64,000 bases of DNA from Phyto melanocephala (taxonomy: Eukaryota; Arthropoda; Insecta; Diptera; Rhinophoridae): positions 17,831,474 to 17,895,473 of the forward strand of contig OW799236.1 in NCBI GenBank assembly GCA_941918925.1, in the 5' to 3' direction. The translations under genes and the position numbers were made by a program. Numbering within the stretch: position 1 is the first letter of the stretch; each line of letters opens with the position of its first letter. The notes beneath the pieces are model-generated. The model was given only the letters and a program-made list of their open reading frames with translations, searched no databases and was not told the DNA's origin. Positions 11,464-21,369 of this stretch are shown piece after piece.

Positions 11464-12590
11464 ACATAAGTCTGCCAATTTGTTGCAGCTCTATGCTATC
11501 CAGAAGTCGCAAACAAAAAATATACTTTCGTTTATAAATTTTAGACAAAAACTCGCAAATGTCTATTTTTGTGTTTATATCTCGGTGAGTTTCGAAAAGA
11601 GTTCTCAGTTTCTCTCAGCAATAATTTATGATGTCACGGTTTATGTTCTGGTGTATTTCGTGTGTCAAAAACTACATTAACAGCTTAAGTAACTTGATAT
11701 TAAAAAAAACATTTCTACAAATTATTTTTGCCTATAACTTTGTCGATTAGTAAATTAATTTTACGAATATCTAAAGGAATATTATATCTACAAATAGTAG
11801 CAATCGTGTTTATAAATAATATTTTGATTTAAAAATAATGATTTTTATGGTAAAAATATGAAGCAGTCGTGTTTATTTATTTTTTTTTTGTAGCCCAGAA
11901 AGTTATAGGACGATTGACCTGAAATTTTATAGCGATACATTATTTAATATATCCAGAAGATTGAAACTTTTGGGCTTCTAAAAGTTGATTTGAATCAACA
12001 CATGGGCATGGCTCAATAGATTCCTCTACACCAGTTTTCATTGAAATTGAGAAAATTCCAAATGAAATTGAGAAAATTCAAATTGTAATTGAAAGGTTTT
12101 CAATTTTAAATTTAGAAAATTCCAAATGAAATTAAAAATTTTTTTACTACACAATAATATTAATATGTACAATGTGTTATCAAAAATTTAACAAAATTTT
12201 TATATACAATTGTATTTTCTCATTTTCTCAATTTCATTTGAGATTTTTTTAATTTCATTTGGAATATTCTCAATTTCAAATAAAAATTTCTCAATTTCAT
12301 TTGGAGATTTCTCAATTTCAATTTGAAGTTATCATTTTCATTTGGAATTTTGGCAATAACAATTTGAAATTCTCAATTTCAATTGGAAGTTTCTCAATTT
12401 CAAATTGAAATTCTCAATTTCAATTGGAATTTTCTCAATTTCAAATTGAAATTCTCAATTTCAATTGGAATTTTCTCAATTTCAATGAAAAATGGTGTAG
12501 TCAAAAGTTTTCGGAAAATAAACAATTTATGCGGTCGGAAATGAATTCTGTAGAGAGACAAATACACCACAGGTGAGTGGTATAAAATTA
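11464..12590 (-). mobile_element. Helentron-like (DINE-1-type) fragment, interrupted
   Basis: Bases 11520-12020 match the cores of the copies at 15677-17010 and 31926-32952. Shared blocks are TTATATCTCGGTGAGTTTCG, TTTTTGCCTATAACTTTG and the CAGAAAGTTATAGGACGATT block. The 3' terminus (ACAAGTAAGAG side) is missing. The 5' side resumes after the MITE at 12026-12500 (GCGGTCGGAAATGAATTCTG). The ORF at 11480-11680 is incidental. Confidence 0.65.
12026..12500. mobile_element. MITE with 34-bp TIRs and an internal satellite
   Basis: The 34-bp ends (CTACACCA then TTTTCATTGAAATTGAG) match with one mismatch. The arrangement TA-CACCA...TGGTG-TA would give a TA target duplication, as in Tc1/mariner-type MITEs. 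The interior repeats TCTCAATTTCAAATTGAAAT and CAATTTCAATTGGAATTTTC words in both orientations. It is inserted in the Helentron-like fragment 11464-12590. Confidence 0.75.
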
Positions 12591-12637
12591 TAAGTCATTT
12601 TATTTGTCAAGCCTTGAAGAAAAATACTTTTAATATA

Positions 12638-12985
12638 AGGAGTGTATCGAAAAAAATTTGTAGTTGCATTAGGTTAAATAAAACTCAAATCGTGCAACAA
12701 ATAGTTTTTATTTTTATCACGTTAGTTTTCATATATATGTCAGATACTATTATTTTAAAACTTATTAATTTTCAATTGATATTACGATCAAAATGGACTG
12801 CGAAAAAAAAGTACGTGAAAATATAATTAAAACTTTTCAAAAAAATCCCTCATGGAAAAAAATAGCAAAAAATTTTAAAGTTGACCTTCGAACTGTTTCG
12901 AATGCCATTAAACGGTAATAGAAACAAATTCAAAACAAATTTACTGTAAAGCGGCAAAATATAGAAAAAACCATTTTTTTGCCAT
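12638..12985 (+). pseudogene. Tc1-like transposase relic, N-terminal helix-turn-helix only
   Basis: GGAGTGTATCGAAAAAAATT at about 12639-12658 resembles a Tc1-type end. An open frame from ATG 12793 to stop 12918 encodes 41 residues, starting MDCEKKVRENIIKTFQKNPS and containing IAKNFKVDLRTVSNAIKR. This is the helix-turn-helix of a Tc1-like transposase paired domain. Weak in-frame similarity continues after the stop (KFTVKR). The catalytic domain and right end are absent. A dead fragment. Confidence 0.6.
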
Positions 12986-12989
12986 AAGG

Positions 12990-13010
12990 GGCGTATAAGT
13001 GTTATTAATT
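12990..13010 (+). repeat. dispersed 20-bp motif, copy 1
   Basis: A match to the motif GCGTATNAGTRWTATTAATT found seven times between 12.9 and 33.1 kb. It lies directly after the Tc1 relic and 67 bases before a hairpin MITE. Confidence 0.55.
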
Positions 13011-13076
13011 GCAATTTTGGTTTAAAAAAATTATATTTTTAAAACTTGTCGAGCTATATGTTTTTTTTAAGACCAT

Positions 13077-13189
13077 CTGCTGTATTTATAAGAAATATTT
13101 TAGGTTTATTAAAGGCTTATTTGACAGACGTACAGAAATTTGTCAAATAAGCCTTGAAAAATCTATAATATTTTTTATGGATACGGCAG
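13077..13189. mobile_element. hairpin MITE (family H), copy 1
   Basis: A 113-bp imperfect hairpin. The arms read CTGCTGTATTTATAAGAAAT and, in reverse complement, CTGCCGTATCCATAAAAAAT. The inner arms share AAGGCTTATTTGACA. A second copy is at 26467-26571. Confidence 0.8.
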
Positions 13190-13851
13190 TATATTTTTTA
13201 ATTCTGGCTTAAGTTTTTTATTTTAATTTAAACTTGAGCCACTAATAAAAAATAAAAAAATTCATTTGAAAATTTTAAAGAAAATATGTTTTAAAAAAAT
13301 AAAAAATTATTAAACAAAATTTATTTAAAAAATTAATTATATTTACGATGAGTGTTTGTTATATTGTTCTGGAAGTCGTTAATATTGAAATTATAAAAAT
13401 GAATTTATGAAAGAGAAAAATTAAATTTACCGAAGATATGTATTAGATTTAGAATTTAAAATGAATTTGTAGTTATCGACTGAATTTTGAATTATAGAAT
13501 TATAAAAAAGTCAGCTCTGCAAAGAACGATTGTGAATTATTTGTATAACGAAACTTTTAAGAAATTTATTAAACACAACTTTGTAAAGAATTTTTTCTAA
13601 TCAATTGCGCTCAACTATTCCAAGTGTTTAGACGACATTCGAGCTTTAATTATCTTTAATAAAGTTAAATTTGTAGGTTGATTGCACTAAGACACTTGCA
13701 TTTTTATTTACTCCTTAAAGATTCAGGTACTCTCTTCTGAGGTTTTATTAACCACCATCACAATTTATACTTTCAAAGCTAATTTTGATTTCTATAAATA
13801 TCAAAGTAAAAAAATAAAAATGGTCCTTCGAGCCGGATATTTATCAATTCA
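13190..13851. other. Unassigned AT-rich DNA
   Basis: No gene or element recognised. Confidence 0.3.
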
Positions 13852-14065
13852 AAGGTTCAAAGAGTGCCCCGGTGGACTATTCAGTAGTGTGCTGGTCTGC
13901 TAGTTTGGGGGTTGCGCCAGAGACTCTGGACTTGTCTGCTTCTCTTCTCTCTTTTCTATTCTATTCTTACTTTTCTATTCAGGTATCACAAGCGGATCAA
14001 TATAGTGGACCCAAGTGAGCTGCACAACAGCTGCCTGTTCTACCTAACCTAACCTAAGGTTCAAA
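13852..14065 (+). mobile_element. SINE-like retroposon with CCTAA tail and 10-bp target duplication
   Basis: The body, 13862-14055 (194 bp), is much more GC-rich than its surroundings. It ends in the simple-repeat tail CCTAACCTAACCT and is flanked by AAGGTTCAAA direct repeats at 13852-13861 and 14056-14065. Target duplication plus a 3' short-repeat tail indicates retroposition. Possible pol III promoter words (TGGTCTGCTAG near 13893 and GGTTGCGCC near 13910) are poor matches, so it could instead be a truncated LINE 3' end. A pyrimidine-rich TTCTCTTCTCTCTTTTCT tract lies in the middle. Confidence 0.7.
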
Positions 14066-15676
14066 AAGTCAAGTCAAGAGTTACAGATAGCGTGATTCGG
14101 AACAACGTTTCAGGTGATTTAATGAAAGTTAAGTGATACATTTTTAAGAAAGTTAAAAACAATAATCAATTTCTATAATGTTTAGCCTAAAACCTTAAAG
14201 AAGAATTTTGTTTTTTTTCTTAATTTTCAACAAATGTCCTTATTTTTTTTTTCAAATAGACCCACACGTGCACTTGCAACAAATCATTATATGACTTTAT
14301 GGCAAGAAAAAAAAACTTTAGAGTATTTTAAAAGACACCCTTTAAACAAACAATTACCGACATACATGAACATAAATTATGAAAAAGTTGAACAAAATAA
14401 AATACACATATTTATGGGTTTATGTCAGTTTTTATTTTATTATTTTTTTTATATAATTTTTCCTTTTTACCAAACATGTCTTGCTGTAAAGCAAGTATTG
14501 TAGTAAATTGTGCTTCGACAATTTTGCTTTTCGTTACAACAAGCACATACTTGACATTCAAACAGACTTGTTCAAAAAGTCTTCATTTTCTTTTTACAAC
14601 ATAAAGTATAAGAATTATTAGCCAGATAAAGTATTAAGATGTAAAGTAAATAGGAAAAATATGTATAAATAAAATATTTTAAATAACAGTTTTTGCAAGG
14701 AAAGGAATGTTAAGAAGAACATTTTTAAAAGGAAAAAAAAAAACAAAATAAAAATCGTAAATGAAGAAAATATTTATCAAAAGCAAAATATTTTTTATAA
14801 AAGTTCCTAATTTAAACTTTAAAATAAATTTAAGTTATCATTTTATTACTTAAAGTAATTCATCATTATCATTGTTGAATTTTTAAATAAAAAATTCTAA
14901 TTTAAAATTTTAAAATTCTTTTAAAAAAATTTTATTGTTACTTATGTCAACTTCTTAAAGTTAAGCATGTATCTTCTGCGTATATAAATTTATTTTATTA
15001 TAATATTTGAAGCCCGAAATGCCTTCTTTTAAAACCTTTTTAATTATTTTAAATATGTCCGCTAAATATCCAGTTATAAAGCCTTTAGTTCTACAACCTC
15101 CAAATTAATATCAATCATACGCCACATGTTGCCAATATTAATCAAATAAAGAAAAGTTAGTGCTTAACTTGTGCTTAAAAATACTTAGGCAATCAATTAA
15201 AAAGTATTTATATCTATTTAATTAAGACGTCTTTAAAGAGAAAAAAAAAAAGAAAAATTGTAAGCAAAATGAGGACCTCAATGCCACCGAAGACGAAACA
15301 AATATTTATTTAAACAAATAAAAAGTTTTAAAACGTAGTGCAATTCAAAATTAAAATTTAACAAAAAAGAGATAAACTTTAGCCCACAAAGAATTAAAGA
15401 CAATTTAAGTTTTTTCTCGCACAAATCGAAAATTGAGAAAATTAACCACAAACAATTACGTTTTAAAGATTTTCAAAATTTTAAACTTGTGAAAAATTTT
15501 ACCTTTTTAATAAATAAAAATTTTAAGATTTTCATTTTATACCACGTTACTTTTTTTTTTAAAGTTTATTTACTTGAATTTTCTTATTCTTTCTTTTTAA
15601 AAGTAATTGAGAACTTTTCTTTCAATTCTTAGCCGTATCAATGTTTGTATTGTAATTTAAATGTAGAAAAAAAAAA
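14066..15676. other. Unassigned AT-rich DNA
   Basis: No gene recognised. The overlapping ORFs at 14234-14604 are low-complexity and without motifs. Confidence 0.3.
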
Positions 15677-17010
15677 ACAAGTAAGAATGATATGTTCAGT
15701 CGTGCCGAATCTGAAAATAACCTTCACCATGAAGTGACTTTAGATTTAATGTTATACGCCGATTTGTTTTATATTTTCTGACACCATCATTTTTACACCT
15801 ATATTGATAATGTTGAAAAAAATTAACCGCTTTAGTGTTTGGTCACTATATTTGATATTATTCTCTTCATAGTTTATTGCATTCTACTGGTCAATTCCAT
15901 TCATTTGATACCAATAATATGGGGATTAAAGGGGATAAAATACTATATTATATCCGCTACTTTATTTTAGATGCCATCTTGTCTTTCAACTCTTACTATA
16001 ATTTACTGTTTGCTTACTGCCCAAGCCCTTTTATATGATACTAACCTTAAAATGGGTACATTTTTATATACTATATTTCTGTGGTTTTCATGGGCAACCA
16101 CGTATGTCTTAAAATCAAATTTTCCAGGAGAGCTACAAAACCGTGTTAGTGCCGAACGATTTTTGAATAAATATGGAAGTTACGTTGTTATGCCACTAAA
16201 ATAATCGGAATAGTTCCATCGAATTTGAGAAATTTTTAAAACCAAGTAAAGGCCGTCTAAAACCAAGCAATATGGCAAAGTCGTATAAAATGGACATACT
16301 CGGTTGCCCATCAAAACCACAGATTTTACCTATATATTTTATTTTATTGTACGCCATTTTGTAGTGGCAGTCATCACGGATTTATAGTGTGAATTCTGCT
16401 AGTAAAGCTTGTTCTTTTAAAACACATATTGTCCAGGATCTGAAACCAGTAGATATTTGTTTTTAAAAAACACCGAAGCATTAGCGTTTTTAAGCTTATA
16501 ACTCAGTTAGTTTCTAACCGGTTTGTGAGTTTTTCTTAGTTTTCGAGAATACGGCTTATATTCAAGTGTCTTTAGAGTATGCAAAAATTAATTAAGAGCT
16601 TTAGTACCTTGATGTACTTTAAAAAAAACAAATATTTAAAAAAATATTTTTGGCTATAACTTCGCGGATTAGTTAATTTGACAAACATGTTTTTAACAAA
16701 TAATAGCAAACATTTTTATAAATGTTGACTTTATGGGAAAATATGGGACAAAATAAAGGCAGTCGTGTTTACTTGCTTATATCCCACAAAGTTATGGGCG
16801 ATTGTGCTAGGTTTCAATAGCTGTTCATTGCGGGATATTTGCGAAAGATTATTACCACATATAGATCTGCGAAACATGGACATACGTACTCCCCTAGACA
16901 AAAGCTTCCAGAAAATATATATCTAATGCTGTCGGAAATGAATATTGTAGAAACAAACAAACGGAAGGACACAGCAATGTATGCCCTTGGCAGCATAAGT
17001 GAAGGGTATT
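15677..17010 (-). mobile_element. Helentron-like (DINE-1-type) element, E-type core, diverged
   Basis: The 3' terminus is at the left (ACAAGTAAGAATGATATGTT, then GTGCCGAATCT) and the 5' GAAGGGTAT subterminal repeat is at 17001-17010. The core carries blocks shared with 31926-32952: CACCGAAGCA, ATAACTCAGTTAGTTT, ATAACTTCGCGGATTAG and GTTATGGGCGATTGTGCT. Helitron-type mobilisation in trans is inferred from the DINE-1 architecture. Encodes nothing; the ORFs at 15971 and 16814 are incidental. Confidence 0.7.
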
Positions 17011-17749
17011 AAAATGAAAGAAAATTCCAATTTTACAAAGAACAAAAATTTGTATAACAATATAACGGAGAAATGTAAAGACTTCATTTCAATCTTTTTT
17101 GTGATTTTGCTGCAACAGCAAATACAAAAAAAGTTTAATCAAGTGTAATATCATTAAATGTTCAGAAAAATAAAATGAAAGAACAACATTCTACAGAATT
17201 TATATTAAAAAAAAATAAGAATAATATCTTCATTCAAGACTTTAACTAGTATTTGATGTTTAACACTTGTGTCGCTGTTGTATCCTTTACAGAATATTGA
17301 AAACTCTATGCTTAAGAAATTTTACAATTTTCTTTAGCTCTTCCTTTTCTCTTACTTTTTATTTTATTTTTTTATATTATTTTTTTTTGCTAGTAATCAA
17401 AAAAGAGTTAATGTTTTACTTTATATTATCAAAAGTTAAATACAAAGATGTATGTATGTATAACAAGAGTAGCAGCTGCTGCTGAGTAGGGGTTGAAGGA
17501 AATAATCATATTTGATGACTGCATAAAGTAAATGAGGCAATAGTTCCAAAGACTGCCTTGACAGGGGTGAGATAAATTTAATTTAATATGATTCTTGTTC
17601 CACATGCTTTATATTAAACATGACGTTTTAGTGAATAACATTATTTAAAAAATAAAACTAAATAAATTTTATTACTTAAAAAACAAACAAACAAAAATTA
17701 CAGAAAGATATAAATGTGTTATATAAACAGACATTTAGCAAAATGATAA
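17011..17749. other. Unassigned AT-rich DNA between Helentron-like copies
   Basis: No gene recognised. The ORF at 17267-17485 is low-complexity and Phe/Ser-rich. Confidence 0.3.
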
Positions 17750-18556
17750 ACAAGTAAGAGCACTTTATTCGGCTGTCCCGAACCTTTTATACCCGCCACC
17801 ATTTTTGTGTACTTTTATAGCACAAAATGTATTATTGTGTTATTAACAGTAATCGCTATGGAATTATCTCTTTATACTAAAAAATGTATCACTTTCATTG
17901 TATAATCTTTACGTAAATTTAGTCATGTGACTTTAGCCAATGAAAGTGGGCGTTAAAGTAGGCGTGTCAATATAGTTTCTGCTAATAAATTCAACTGAGA
18001 TATTTCAATATAGTCCTTTATTCTTCTAAAAACCTTGTTCATAGAGAAATTACATAAATTTAAGATAAAGCCTTATATGGGATGTAGGCGTTAAAGTGGG
18101 CGTGTCACATAAGTTTTCTGGCATAACAATGACATTAACTAGAAGGATATCTGTAGCAATTTTCATCATCATACCTCTAATTTTGTCGGTTTTATGAGCT
18201 TTTAAGTTTAATTAACAGAAAGTGGGCGTTATAGTAGGCGTGTCGAAGTCCTTTCCTGCTAATGAATACAACTTAGGTATTTCAATACAATACTTTATTA
18301 TTCCAAAATCTTAATTTAAAGAGAAATTATATGAATTTGAGATATATTACGTTATATGGGAAGTGGGCGTAAACGTGGGCGTATCAAATTTATTTTCCGT
18401 TAGAACAAAGCCTTCGACCAAAAAGTAAAATTTGCAATCGTACATATTTTGTCAGTTTTATTAGGTTTTAAATGTTAAATGTACAGAAAATATACTGTGC
18501 GGTATAAATTTTCGTACATTTTGATCTATAATTCCTTTCCTAATGCATAGATTTAT

Positions 18557-20149
18557 TATACCCTTCACACAGTGAAAAAGGGTATATATAGGTTTGTCAT
18601 TCCGTGTGAAATTTCTACAATTTTCATTTCCGACCCCATAAAGTATATATTTTCTGAAAGCTTATGAATAGAGGAGTCGATTAAGCCCTGACCGTCTGTC
18701 CGTCTGTCCGTCTGACCGTCTGTCCGTGTGTATGTTGAAATCAACTTTTTGAAGCCCCCCGACATAGGTTGGACCCGGGTAAGGTATTAAAATATCAGAA
18801 ATATTCGGGAGTAGATCGGTATTGAAAATCAGAAACATCGGTACATAAACAACTGAGATATGAGCAAAAACCCACGACCACCTCGATTTTCTTTTAATAA
18901 AAACAACATTACAACAACAACATACATACATACAAACGTGTATACTGGTTAGAGAAAACGTGGCATCGAATCCCAGCTGAGGCAAAAAAATTTTTTTTTA
19001 AATTTTTTTAAAATTTTTATACCCTTCACACAGTGAAAAAGGGTATATATAGGTTTGTCATTCCGTGTGAAATTTCTACAATTTTCATTTCCGACCCCAT
19101 AAAGTATATATTTTCTGAAAGCTTATGAATAGAGGAGTCGATTAAGCCCTGACCGTCTGTCCGTCTGTCCGTCTGACCGTCTGTCCGTGTGTATGTTGAA
19201 ATCAACTTTTTGAAGCCCCCCGACATAGGTTGGACCCGGGTAAGGTATTAAAATATCAGAAATATTCGGGAGTAGATCGGTATTGAAAATCAGAAACATC
19301 GGTACATAAACAACTGAGATATGAGCAAAAACCCACGACCACCTCGATTTTCTTTTCATAAAAACAACATTACAACAACAACATACATACATACAAACGT
19401 GTATACTGGTTAGAGAAAACGTGGCATCGAATCCCAGCTGAGGCAAAAAAAAATTTTTTTAAATTTTTTTAAAATTTTTTTTTTTAATTTTTTTTTTATT
19501 TTTTTTTTATTTTTTTTTTATTTTTTTTTTATTTTTTATTTAATATATTATATATATTTTTATTATTATTTTTTTTTATTTTTTTTTTTTAATTTTTTTT
19601 TTAATTTTTTTTTTGTTTTATATATGTATATTATATATATAATAATTTTTTTTTTAAATTTTTTTTTTTTAAATTTTTTTTTTTTAAATTTTTTTTTTAA
19701 ATTTTTTTTTTTCGTTTTTTTAACATACATACGTGTACGTATTTCATATGGGATGAATGGTGATACAAGCAACTGTTATTGCATGACTACACGTTGTGAA
19801 GGGTATATAAGATTCGGCATGGCCGAATATAGCACTCTTACTTGTTTTTTTTAATTTTTTTTTTATTTTTTTTTTATTTTTTATTTAATATATTATATAT
19901 ATTTTTATTATTTTTTTTTTTTAATTTTTTTTTTATTTTTTTTTTGTTTTATATATATTATATATGTATATAATAATTTTTTTTTTTTTAATTTTTTTTT
20001 TAAATTTTTTTTTTTTAAATTTTTTTTTTATTTTTTATTTTTTTTTTGTTTTTTTTAACATACATACGTGAATTTACTGTTATTGCATGACTACACGTTG
20101 TGAAGGGTATATAAGAATCGGCACGGCCGAATATAGCGCTTTTACTTGT
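18557..20149 (+). mobile_element. Helentron-like element, C-type, outer nested copy
   Basis: The 5' subterminal hairpin is TATACCCTTCACACAGTG then AAAAAGGGTATA. A head of ~420 bp follows (CCGACCCCATAAAGTATATA, then GTCCGTCTGTCC repeats, then GGTTAGAG...GGCATCGAATCCC). Then comes a long T-rich core and the 3' tail: GTGAAGGGTATATAAG, hairpin ATTCGGC-ACG-GCCGAAT, and terminus ACTTGT at 20149. It contains a second full copy (19018-19845) within its T-rich core. ORFs rich in TDGQTDRRTDGQ are translations of the GTCCGTCTGTCC repeat. Confidence 0.8.
19018..19845 (+). mobile_element. Helentron-like element, C-type, inner copy
   Basis: The head begins exactly 461 bases after the outer head. The two are almost identical; I see a single substitution (TTTTAATAAAA versus TTTTCATAAAA) plus poly-A length. 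A T-rich core and a complete tail ending CTTACTTGT follow at 19845. The head-head-tail-tail order implies a recent insertion of one copy into the T-rich core of its sibling, or a very recent duplication. Confidence 0.75.
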
Positions 20150-20581
20150 TTTTACTTAGGAAACATATATTCAAAGTGTCATGACTCTACGTTAATACGT
20201 TTGGACACAATTCCATTTTATTCGACGTTGAAAGGACACGGTTTTTTCGACCTACTCTTGCATTACGAGCTATAACTCTCTTCCTAATATTCCGATTTAG
20301 CCAATTTCTCAAATATTCTGGCAAAATTTTAGCCCCCTAGCTTTTTCGGTATGACCTCTATCGTGCTTTCAACAGATGGACAGACGGACGGACATAGCTA
20401 GATCGTCATAAAATGAAACCCCGATTCAGAATATATATACTTTATGGGGTTTAAGATTGATACTTCGATGTGTTACAAACGTAATGACAAAATAAATATA
20501 TACCCCCACCATTTTTTTGGTGGCGGGTATAAAAAAAATTTTTTTTAAATCAAAAATTTTTTCAAGCAAATTAAACATTTT

Positions 20582-21369
20582 TATACCCTTCACACAGTGA
20601 AAAAGGGTATAAATAGGTTTGTCATTTCGTGTGAAATTTCTACAATTTTCATTTCCGACCCCATAAAGTATATATTTTCTGAAAGCTTATGAATAGCGGA
20701 GTCGATTAAGCTCTGTCAGTCTGTCCGTGTGTATGTTGAAATCAACTTTTTGAAGCTCCCCGACATAGGTCGGACCCGGGTAAGGTATTTAAATATCAGA
20801 AATATTCGGGAGTAGATCGGTATTGAAAATCAGAAACATCGGTACATAAACAACTGAGATATGAGCAAAAACCCACGACAACCTCGATTTTTTTTTCACA
20901 AAAACAACATTACAACAACAACATACATACATACAAACATGTATACTGGTTAGAGAAAACGTGGCATCGAATCCCAGCTGAGTCAAAAAATTTTTTTTTT
21001 AAATTTTTTTTATTTTTTTTTTATTTTTTATTTAATATATTATTTATATTTTTATTATTCTTTTTTTTTAACTTTTTTTCTTTTATTTTTTGTTTGTTTT
21101 ATATATATTATATATATAATAATATTTTTTTAAAATTTTTTTTTTTTAATTTTTTTTTTAAATTTTTTTTTTAAATTTTTTTTTTATTTTTTTTTTGTTT
21201 TTTTTAACATACATACGTGAATTTATAATTTTACAATGGACTGTTTTTATATATGTATGTACGTATTTCATATGGGATGAATGGTGACACAAACTACTGT
21301 TATTGCATGACTACACGTTGTGAAGGGTATATAAGATTCGGCACGGCCGAATATAGCGCTCTTACTTGT
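20582..21369 (+). mobile_element. Helentron-like element, C-type, complete
   Basis: Begins with the TATACCCTTCACACAGTG subterminal repeat, followed by the standard head with only one GTCTGTCCG unit. The T-rich core runs to about 21215. The tail has ATTTCATATGGGATGAATGG, the hairpin ATTCGGC-ACG-GCCGAAT, and ends CTTACTTGT. It starts 50 bases after the split B-type element. Confidence 0.8.

Larger units (their letters stand above)
17750..20531 (-). mobile_element. Helentron-like element, B-type core, split by a later insertion
   Basis: The 3' end is at the left (ACAAGTAAGAGCACTTTATTC, GGCTGTCCCGAA) and the 5' end at the right (GGTGGCGGGTATA, 20519-20531). The core holds two copies of the AAGTGGGCGTTA...GTAGGCGTGTC unit, 276 bases apart (17942 and 18218). 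It is the same family as 49010-51461 in the opposite orientation. It is interrupted at about 18556/20150 by the nested elements listed next: CATAGATTTA on the left and TTTTTACTTAGG on the right are adjacent, apart from ~22 bp, in the uninterrupted copy. Confidence 0.8.

Noticed and set aside
14041..14056. CCTAACCTAACCTAA as a telomere-type repeat
   Set aside because: Too short, flanked by a 10-bp target duplication, and higher flies lack TTAGG telomeres; read instead as a retroposon tail.
18565..19446. ORFs of 66 and 107 codons rich in TDGQTDRRTDGQ, repeated in several places
   Set aside because: They are translations of the GTCCGTCTGTCC repeats in the Helentron-like heads. They recur only because the repeats recur, and have no start context or conserved frame.
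19450..19720. Lys-rich or Phe-rich ORFs in the T-rich cores
   Set aside because: Homopolymer translation in the low-complexity core of Helentron-like copies.
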